A stretch of 64,000 nt of DNA, taken from positions 44,032,026 to 44,096,025 of the forward strand of contig CM034240.1 of the NCBI GenBank assembly GCA_019916065.1. The letters run 5' to 3'. A program made the position numbers and the translations under genes. This document shows, in pieces, positions 1 to 10,400 of the stretch. The notes beneath the pieces are model-generated. The model was not told the DNA's origin and made no database searches. It worked only from the letters and a program-made list of their open reading frames with translations. The stretch's first letter is position 1; each line of letters starts with the position of its first letter. The DNA comes from Vitellaria paradoxa (taxonomy: Eukaryota > Streptophyta > Magnoliopsida > Ericales > Sapotaceae).

Positions 1-1355
1 CTATCAGTCTCTCCGGAGGGAGCTCGCCGGATTCCCTTTTTCCCCGCCGAGGAGTTCCATTTTCGCTTGCGACCACATGTGGAACGCCGACGACACGGAC
101 TCTTTGATTTCTTTCTAAATTTGCTTTTTTCTTCTTTTCCATAAACAAGGAAGTGGATAGAAATTAACTGGAAGAAAATTCTGTTTGTATATTGGTGCTT
201 GCATATATGAAGGTTTATGGGAGGCACAACTCATGCCTTAATTAATATAATTTCTCTCTCTCAATCGAAATTATGACGATTGTTTACGGAGTGTGGTTGT
301 ACCGTCTGATTCGTCCCTCTTCTCAGGTTAAATTTGCGTCCTGATCGCTTAATCAATGCAAAGTGCTTGAAAATAACCTTTTTTTTTTTTTTTGGCTGGG
401 TTCAAAATTATGTGATCTTGCTATATGACTTGTATATGCATATAGTGACGGTTGCACGAATTTATGCGAAGAAGTACTTCTGTTGATCTTAGTGCAGGCA
501 TTTGTAATTTTTTTTTGTGTGTGTTTCAATTTTGGAATTTGCAGTAATATTTTTGAATTTTTTTTCTTACAAATAGTATTAAATGGTACAACGGTATATT
601 AATACACATATTACGGTTTGGTGGTGAGGGATTGCTCTTCGTGATCAATTATTGCTATCCCTCATTTGTTTTTCTTTCTTATTTTTATTTTTTATTTTTT
701 CTGATTCTTCCTTACAGCATACACTTAATACCTATTTTGTTTGCTGAGAGAACCGAGAAAAGCAAAACTGGAATTGATTACTGAACCTCATTTTTTAGGC
801 TTTTTAGATGTCAGAAGACTCAGAACTTCCCTGAATCCACTAAAAGGTTCAAGTGGGTTACCAACTTACCAACTTTTTCTCAAACAGAAAGTGCACTTTA
901 ATGTTTGGTTGCTGTTTGGTAAACAAGCGATTTTTCATTTTCATGTCCCTGTTTCTTGTAGAAGCAAAAATAAAAGAGACAGTCAGTTCATCCTGTGGTA
1001 AATCTGATCTAATTGTGTCTCTTCTTTTTTTTTTGGTTTTTTTTTTTTTTCCTTTCCTGCTGCAATCTAGGTGTTTTTATATAATTTCGGACCCTCAGGT
1101 TTCAAATGCATTTAGAAGGCGGTTATTTGGTAAATTCTCTTCCGCCATTCTTGGAAATTTTATGGCGAAATTGATTCTCATGTTTGTTTCCATTTGACTT
1201 CTGCTGTAGGATTTGGTGGTCTGCTACCTGTGCAGTTGAAAATCTTTGAATTCTTCAAAAAGTAGGCTCTAAGGTCTGGAATTAGCTGGCCAGTGAGGAA
1301 GTTAGGTTTCTTTTCAAGTTTCTGTTTCATTAGGCTGTGTTGTCTAAGTTGCACA
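1..1355 (+). promoter_or_regulatory. Upstream and 5' leader region of the MEI2-like gene
   Basis: No supported coding sequence. A pyrimidine-rich stretch followed by CTGCTGTAG at 1201-1209 looks like a splice acceptor. It would start a 5' UTR exon at 1210 that runs into the ATG at 1356. GC-richer sequence at 1-118 may be an upstream leader exon or promoter-proximal sequence; its donor cannot be placed. Two short reading frames here (741-1197) have no recognisable product. Confidence 0.45.
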
Positions 1356-1433
1356 ATGCCAATTGAAACAATGGGTCAGAGGAGTTCATCTACATCACCT
1401 TGTTTCCTTGAAGAAATTTGCTTTTATTCTGAG
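1356..1433 (+). CDS. MEI2-like exon 1
   Basis: Starts MPIETMGQRSS and encodes 26 residues ending in frame (phase 0) at GAG before GTATTT. The short Met-Pro start followed by an SSS-rich stretch matches the usual N-terminus of AML proteins, which decides this ATG. Confidence 0.75.
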
Positions 1434-4400
1434 GTATTTATTCTCCATATCCATTTAAAGTCTTTCCATTTCTCATTTAATGATAAGCTTTAATATGTGG
1501 GCTAGTGTTTGATAATTGTTTTAAAATTCCACTGTTTAAGATTCTTTATTCTTTTAATGTTTTTGGTCATACTTTTCAATCTGATGATGCTTACTGTGGG
1601 CAGAAAGAACTTGGATTTTGGAAGCCAAAAACTATGCATTATTGCCACGGTGAGCATCCTCACTGTCACATGATGAAGGCATCTTATTTTTGTTTTGCTT
1701 TTCTCCTCTTGTTTGGTTTATACAACGCAAGCCTGTAAATTGCATTTTTCAGGCTCAAATAAATTAAGCTAATGTATGGCACACTAAACTCAGCATTTGT
1801 ATCAACTAGTGTTGTTTTAGATATTTATTGTTATACTTATGTGTGTGTGGATTTCTTCTTATTCTTGACTAATGATTATTAAATATAATTTGGTCATATC
1901 CAATGTAGACTTAGGGAGGCACAGTACAGAATGGCGAGTCCATTCAAGCAAAAAGGTAAAAATGACAAAAGTAAGCCTATGATAAGGAAAGACCTAATTT
2001 CATATAACCTCATAAAAAACATAACACATGATAAAAATGAATGGCAACCCTAACTAGTTTGGGATTAATACTTTGTTAAGTTCTATTATTGAGCGTGTGC
2101 CCATGTTGTTATATATCTTAAGATAACTCACTCTTAAAAATTAATTGATAGAGGTAGGGAACCCAAAGCATACAAACACCACACCAATATTGACACATGT
2201 ATCCTATGCTACATATGCCTGTGGATTATGTCATTCCATCACACTTTGCATCCCTGCACCCATGTAGATAAGCTTTGCATTAGTCTTTATTAGTCTTGGG
2301 CAAACAATGCAATGCTGTTGTCACTCCTTGCAGCGAAGTGAATGGGAGGCAACATACAGGCTCTTATACCATGTGTTATATACTTTAGGAGGAGAACTCA
2401 ATCCTAAAAGCTAGCTGATAGAGGGAAGGAACCAAAAGCATACAAATACCACACCAATATCCCATACTACATGTGCCAATGGACTGTAAGACATCATATT
2501 GTGTGCTAATAAAAGAATCAATATCTAACTGTCTTTTATAGCTCCTATGATTTTTGTTTACAATAGTCTCATGAATTGAGATTGGACCATCTAGATGGAG
2601 ATTTTATAATCTAATTAAATATATATATGCATGTGTATAACTTTATACCATCTTTTAATACCCATGAGTGAGTATTGTCAATGTAATAAGAATGTTCCTA
2701 TATATGCGCTCACTAAGGGTGGATTGCTTGTTCGCAAAGATGCCGTCGTAATTGGTTGGTTTGGGGTTTTACGGTTGCTTGCTTAATGTTGAAAAAGAAG
2801 GGAGTTAATTTGGAATTTCTCGCTGCAATTAGTTTGGTAACGCTGGAAATCAAGTTGGATACCAAGTGTTGTTAGTTTTCATCATATATGACTTGAGGCA
2901 AAATAAAGCCATGGTTTAGACACCATCTCTTGATATCAATGAGCTAATTCTGCTAATGCAATAAGATGGATTCCATATTATGCCCGCAGGTGGTGTGGGT
3001 TGCTTGGTGGTTGTAATAAGCTTATCATTGGATTGTAATCAGAGATGTTTCTTCTCTTCATTAGTTTTTGCCGATCTTCTCTCCTGATATTTTTTGTTGT
3101 CATTTCTCATTTAAGAAGAGAATGTTATCTTAAGGCCCCGTTGGGTAACATTTTTATTTTGTATTTTTCTGTTTATATTTTCAAAATTTTGTAAATTAGC
3201 AACAGAAACATGTTTGTTAAATCTGTTTATGTTTTTTTGTTTCCAAAAAAATGAAAACTTAAACAGAAAAACGTAAATAAAAAAGGAGTTTTCACTCTTT
3301 TTTTTTTTTTTTTTTTTTCTGTGGCAAACATTTTGTCAATTCTAATACTTTGTTCATTTTGTTATATCATATTAAAATAGATTATTTTATTCAAATATTT
3401 TGTTAAGCTAAAATTATTTTTAATAAATAATATAATTAAATTAAATTAATATGTAATATATTATTAATTTATTTCTAATAAATAATTAAATTTAATTAGT
3501 TAATTTAATTAATAGGAAATATATATTTATTAAATTATTTTTAATAAATTATTATGAAATATATTTTATTCAATTATTTTTAGTAAATAATATAATTAAA
3601 TTATAATTAATATATTTTATATTTATTGGATTAAATGATATAATAGTTATATTTTATTTAATTGTTTTTAATAAATAATATAATTAAATTAATATAAAAT
3701 ATATTTATTAAATTCAATTAATTTTTTTAAAACTAATAAAATTAAATATTTTATAAAAATAAAAAATTAATAATTGGAAATAAAATTATATTTCCAAAAG
3801 CAGTTTTAGTTTTCATTTCAGAAAAAAAACGACAACAGAAAACATATACATAAACATATAAACGTAAATAGAAAAACGGCAGCGTTAGCAAACGGCTCCT
3901 AAGTATTTTTGGGCTATTATGGTTTAAGGACAATGCTTTTCCCCATGACATCATTTATAGCAAGTGGGCAAAGTTTTATCATCCTCCATGCTAGATTCTT
4001 TTTAACTAAACATTTGCTAATACTTACCAAAAAAAAAAAAACATTTGCTAATATGATGATGAAGTTCAATTTTTTGCCCAGTTTAGTGGGGGATTGTGTC
4101 AAGTGTTGCAAAATTGGCATCTCTCTGGTGGTGGAGTTTATGGTTTTTGTGGGATCAGCATTATTCCTTTTTATCTGGTTGCTTTTTGGATTCAGTTTGT
4201 TTGTGATAATAGTAATTGATTAGTAGGTGCTGTTGGTGTTAATGTTATATCTAATTATCGTGACAATTCTGTTTAAATGAAAACAGATGGAAAGGTTCAA
4301 ATGCTTGATAGCAAGTCCGTTGACTCATTGCCATTGGAAGAACTTTTCCCTGTTGGTGCCCTAGCAGTGGATTGCTTGGAGTGGCCACTATCTCATGTGG

Positions 4401-7400
4401 CCGGGGACCATGAAGAAAAGCTTTACATTGGTGGAGAGAATAGAACACCCAGTTTTTCCATATCTTCAGGGGGATATGTAAACAACCGTAAGGAAAGTCC
4501 AAACCTGTATACGCAGGCTATTTCCAGAACTCCCAGTTTTTCCAGGGCTTCAGGGAGATATGTAAACGACCGAAATGAAAGTCCAAACTTGTACATGAAG
4601 GCTGTTTCTTCCAGTGTGGACACGAATAAGGCTGACATTAATGGGAATCAATATGGGAACTGTCTTTCCTCTAGCCTGCCGGCTGAAGTTTTTGGCAGAA
4701 AAAGTAAGCTTTTCCATTTACATTTTGAAAAAAATACTTACATATAACCCATCTCACTCCATCAATGGTAATATAATTTTGACTAAGTGATCCAAATTCC
4801 AAAACTTTGTTCTGGGCTTTCCTGCAGAGTTGTTCGTTGTTTTTCATGTCTTACTCGCTGCTCTACATTGACTCAATTATCATGAGCAGGAAACTACATT
4901 AATTGGCTTCATCTATAACTTTCTTGAACGTTTTTGTTGGCTTGTTTTGCATTCTCCTTTGCTGTTCCTTTCCTCCCTGTTCATCGGTGTGTTTGTAGAA
5001 AAATCACAACTTTGATTATGTCTTAAATATTATTATGAGAAGAACCTTCTGCTTGGTGAAACCTCTTTGTGAGGCTGTGTCATATTTTTTTGTTCCTCAA
5101 AACTCCCTACGATAATTTAACAATAGCTTCAAGGATATACCCTGAAATGTATTGGATAATAACTCCTCATTAATCCACTTTCTGATGTATGGTGGCTTTC
5201 AAAATTGATTAATACACCCATATTATAACCTTCACAGGTGGTTATCATGTTTATTGTGTGTACACCACATCTAGTGCTGCATGATACATCATATAATTTC
5301 TTCCTTGTCCGGTTCAATGCCAACAAGATTGGTTTTGAGTCTTTTGACCTCACGAGATCCTGTGGCATTGACTTTAATATTTCATATTGAACAATATATC
5401 TATCAAGACGTCGCATAAAAGTCTGAAACTCCACGTGGAACCGAGCTGATTCTCTTGCCCTTGAATGTGAACTGGTTGTGTTTGGACATGCACATAGATT
5501 TTTAGACAAGAAGGAACTATATTAATTAATGTGATTTATATACTAGCAGCAAACAGTGTCTGCAATCTGACACTATATCCTTGTTCTTGTTTAATCAACA
5601 AAAAATATATTCCTGTAAATCATCCATTTGTTACTTATAAGAGTTCAAATATTTCTATTCACATTTTGTTAATTTTTATTTTTTAAATCACATATCAATA
5701 TCTTCGTATTGTTCAGGTTATTTTCCGTGGGCTTTGACATACCCACCCTCTCATATCAATATCCTTGTTTATGTGATTCTTGTCAATAATATTCTGTAAA
5801 CAATTATTTGAACTTTTGGTTCTCACTGTTCAGTGGGCTTGTCAACAAATAATGTTCTTTTTCACAAATCTGCTGGTATTGTAGCCTCTTGCCATGAGGA
5901 AGAGGATTCCTCTGGGTCCACGGAAGCTATTGTGGCACAAACTATTGGAGATCTCCTTCCTGATGAAGACAATCTATTTTCTGGACTGATTGACGAGCTG
6001 GAATATATTGCTGATGCCAAGAGAGATGGTGGTGGTGAAGATTTTGATCTATTTAGTAGTGTTGGAGGCATGGAACTGGAAGTAGATGATGATTCATGTG
6101 TGAGCCGAAAAGATTCTGTCTTTACTGGGGGAGTTATCATTGGCCGGGGGAATTCTAATGGCTCACTTGTTAATGCCCTTCAGTATGCTAAGCACCCATC
6201 TAGAACACTTTCTGTGAGAAATATCAATAACAATATTGAAGATTCCGAATTAAGGGCTCATGCAGGTAGACCAGTTGGCAGATTCAATATTGGAACTGTT
6301 CAGGGCTTACATTCTGCAAGCCATGTGCCCTCTAATGCATTAACTGAAAATGCATTTAGTCTTGGGAGTTCTTGTGTTCTGAACTCCCTGCCCTCTCCAT
6401 TGAGAGAAGCATCTTCTGGCAATTGCTTTGGCTTTCACAAGCCCAGCCACTCTATGGATCAAGTGGAATTTGGTGGCAAATGCCTTTCAAGCATCCATCC
6501 TCATTCCTCACCCGACTGTCAGGATAACTTTAACATTTTTATCCCGGGCAACTCTTCAGGTACTGTTGCAAATATGGCTGGAAAAATTGGTTCAGAGGTA
6601 TCAGAAGGAATTAATGACCGGCAAACAACAATGGTAGGTTCAAACGGGCAACCAGTGGCACTTAAAGGAGGGGGTAAGTGCTGGACCTTTCAGTGCATGT
6701 GTTCAGTTAACAACCTCCCTCCCTCTCTTCTATTTCTCTGTCAAGTAGTCATTGGTGTATTTCTACAATGGCAATGGCTGGTAACAACTAAAATTTATAC
6801 GCATTGTTGAACAGGCCTTGAAGCTATAATAGTGTCAACATCAGGTAGTTTGCACATTAGGGTTGCAGGGTCAGGTTAACTGGTATGCACCTGATTCATA
6901 GTGGTGTAACAAAATAATCAGATTGAAGTTGAGTACTATTTGAACAGTCTGAAATTGCAAGTAGATTGATTCAGAGTATAAACTACGTTTTGTCAACTAT
7001 CACCGTGAACTATGCTTTTCAGTGAGCTTCTGCGCATGTTATACTACATTTATTGTGGTTCTATTCAGATTGGAACCACAATCAATGCAAGGAACAAATT
7101 TTGTAGAATTTGTACATTTAAACATCATTTGGGCTTCGGCACATATTGGACAAACTAAATGACCTTTGTTGTATCCATTCCTTGGACCATTGTAGCAGTT
7201 TAGTCTTATTTAGAAGGATTTCAGTGCAATTGGGAAACTTATACATCTTGAAGGTGTAATTTCACTACTTTCTTGCTAAAGTGTCGTTTCACATCTCAAT
7301 TACATTTAACTGGTAGGGCGGGGATTCAAACTATGTGTGCATAATGAATTAATAGGTTACAAAAACTTAAAATTTGCATTTCACATAGCTTTTGCCTGAC

Positions 7401-10400
7401 TCATTGCTTTGTTCAAATTGTGATTAAAAAACCATGCCATTTCTTCTAATATTCCATTGGCCTTTTCTTCTTTATGAAGCGGCAGTTACTTTATTTCTTA
7501 GGTTGTGTGATTGGGTCTTATAGTGTGGTCCAGTAATCTGTATTTATTTTTCCTTTAGAGGGTTTGTCACTAGATAGAAATTGTAGAACGACAGAAAGAT
7601 TTTCAACAGGTGTTAAAGACTGTTTCGTAACCATGGATGTAAACCAAATAACCTATAACGTAATAGGCAGTAGGTTTTAAAAATTTAGTGGGAAAGGGTT
7701 TCTCATTTCACTGGAAGGGTGTGTTACCTTTGTAATATCTCCCTTTGACGGTGGAATTTTTTTGCCAGCTTGCATGCAGGTCAATTGGTGAAAATCTGGT
7801 GTATACTTCGTTTTTCTTATTTCATTATCAATTTATTGATAAAATTTATATGAGATACTTGTTGGTTCTGTCAGTTACTGGAATCAAGAAACTTTGTTTT
7901 AACACTTCGATTTCAGTGACCTGACTTACAATAGATTCTTTTAGCACTAGACATGAAAGCATATGTATTCCTTAACTAAGGTGTGCTTCAGATATCATCA
8001 TATGGCCTCCTACCAATTTTTTTTGTATCATTATTTTGTGATCATGTTTGAAACCAAGAATTCTAATAACTGTATTTTCTCTGCAGTTTCTGGCCCTTCT
8101 GGGAATGTCACCTGCCCTGTTCTTGGACATCACTGGGGCAACTCCTATTCATTCCACAATCATCCCTTGAGTCCCACTATTTGGCCAAATTCTCCATTAT
8201 TCTCCAGTGATCTTAATGCTCTGTGCTCTCCACAACTGCTTGGATATGCTAGAGTGCCACCTGATATGCTGAACCCACTTTCACCTCCAGACCATATCCA
8301 TGTTGGATCAGCCCCTTCTTTTAGCCCCTCCCTTTGGGACAGACAACATGCTTATACAGGGGAATCTCCTGAAAGTTCGGCTTTTTGCTTGGCTTCCGTT
8401 GGAAATGTTGGTTTCCTTGGTCATTCTCCATTGCATCTGTTGGAAAGAGCTTCTAATGTCTTTTCTCATGCTGCTAGAAACTGTATGGAGAAGTCTACAA
8501 ATGATGCATTGCACTCTCCCCAGCAGATGTCTCAAAATTGTCCTGGTTGTAAGCCAGTTACATCGCTGCCAACTTCAGTTGGTTCTCCTTGTGAGTATGG
8601 GAGAAACCTCTCACATCGGAGAAATCATGGCAGTTCCGGTCATGCTGACAAGAAGCAGTTTGAACTAGACATTGACCGCATATTGTGTGGAGAAGACAGC
8701 CGAACAACATTGATGATAAAGAACATCCCTAACAAGTATTTGATTGAACATGCCTTGCCTGTTCTTTTTTCAATTTTTGGTTTTATTCTTTTTATGATAC
8801 TATTATTATTTCTATGTTATTCCTTTCAATTTCTTTTGTGTGAAACTTAACCTTTTCTTTATTTTCTTTCTTCTCGAGTAGCCCAGGAAATATATTAGTG
8901 TGTTTTGATTATGCTCTTGCAGTTGCAGACTGCAGTCCATCTGACATTTTGTCATTTCACATGATTTGGATACAATTCATCCACTGTCCTATCTCTTTGA
9001 TTTTATGAAACAACAGCCTGAAGGATAGTTTAAATATAAAATTAAGATCTAAGTTGATTGGTTTGGTTATATTATCTGGCCATCCCTGTTACTCCATCAA
9101 AGTGAACTTAGTTGAGATGGTACAGAATTTTGCCAGGCTATATGTGCTGGTAAATTTTGTCTGCCTTCCCTTCTTTATGAATTTACTGACCATATAACTA
9201 ACTGATAATTGATTAGTTTTGTCCTCCGGACTTTCTAATCTTTGATTTGGTATACTGATACGCGAGGAGTCTTTCCTTGTCTTAATTTAATATTATTTTA
9301 ATTGTAGGTATACTTCCAAAATGCTCCTTTCTACAATTGACGAACACTGCCGAGGAACTTATGATTTTATTTATTTGCCTATTGATTTCAAGGCAAGTTA
9401 CTTTTTTGTAGTCATTTTTTTATTTTTTTTCTTCCTTGGATAGTATCCAATGTGTGTGTGTGTGTGTATTCTTTTTTCTTTTGAACAGAACCAATGCGAT
9501 GTTGGTTAGGCATTCATCAATTTGGTAGATCCATTCCAAATTATTCCTTTTTATAAGGTTTGATAAACTCTCTGTACCTTGACTAGCCTGTGTAAAGGAG
9601 ATTCTTTTTTCTTTTGAACAGAACAAATGCAATGTTGGTTATGCATTCATCAATTTGGTAGATCCATTCCTAATTATTCCTTTTTATAAGGTTTGATAAA
9701 CTCTCTGTACCTCGAGTAGCTTGTGTAAAGGAGTTTGTTATGTTTGTCTGCCATTGAATTTCTACTTCCATATATAGTGATAAAATCTGTACACATCTCC
9801 TGCAGGCATTCAATGGCAGAAAATGGGACAAGTTCAACAGTGAAAAAGTGGCTGCTCTCACGTATGCTCGAATTCAGGGGAAGGCCGCTCTTGTCGCCCA
9901 TTTCCGGAATTCAAGCCTGATGAACGAGGATAAGCGTTGCCGCCCTATCCTTTTTTGCACCGATGGTCCAAATGCAGGTGAAGAGGTGGAATACTTACAC
10001 TTTCAAACCCTTTTTATTTAGTCGTCCATCATTTCCATTTAGTGTTGTAAAGCAAATCAAGTTACTTGTGGCTAGCTCAAATTCAACTCGAAACGTAATT
10101 GAAAAAAACTTGAATCACAATTTTAAACTCGTTATATTATTGAATTCAACAAAAGTTCGGCCCTGTAAATATAGTGTAAATTATCAAATTATTCGAACTT
10201 AATTTGTAATCGATTCAATTAGATGGTCACTCAAGTTCGATTCCAAAAATAAACAAAGACCAAACCTAAACTAATTTTTTAAACTTGTTAAGATTAAACA
10301 AGCCTAACTCAAATACCTTAGGGCATCTTCAGCAGCTTCCTTACTTTATGAAATTCCTTATAATAGGGAAGTATACAATCTAGCTGATTCCCTATTTGCT

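Larger units (their letters stand above)
1650..4286 (+). other. MEI2-like intron 2 (2.6 kb) with repeat insertions
   Basis: Non-coding. It holds a pair of LTR-like repeats (about 2104-2520) and a MITE-like element (3134-3899) that is extremely AT-rich internally. The short reading frames at 3750-4223 lie in or beside this repeat and do not look like genes. Confidence 0.7.
9468..9733 (+). repeat. 133-bp tandem duplication containing exon 7
   Basis: Copies at 9468-9600 and 9601-9733 align end to end with few differences. Each includes the polypyrimidine tract, the acceptor GAACAG, a 69-nt exon and the donor AAGGTTTG. The upstream exon copy (9489-9557) has TAG in place of the Tyr codon of GYAF. 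Confidence 0.92.

Noticed and set aside
741..1197. Two overlapping open frames upstream of the MEI2-like start
   Set aside because: They are AT-rich, Phe/Leu-heavy translations without recognisable motifs, and lie in the inferred leader/intron region.
6674..8086. Possibility that missing RRM1/RRM2 exons sit in MEI2-like intron 4
   Set aside because: No frame shows the conserved RRM1/RRM2 blocks of AML proteins, and the open exon crosses the deletion junction without splice sites.
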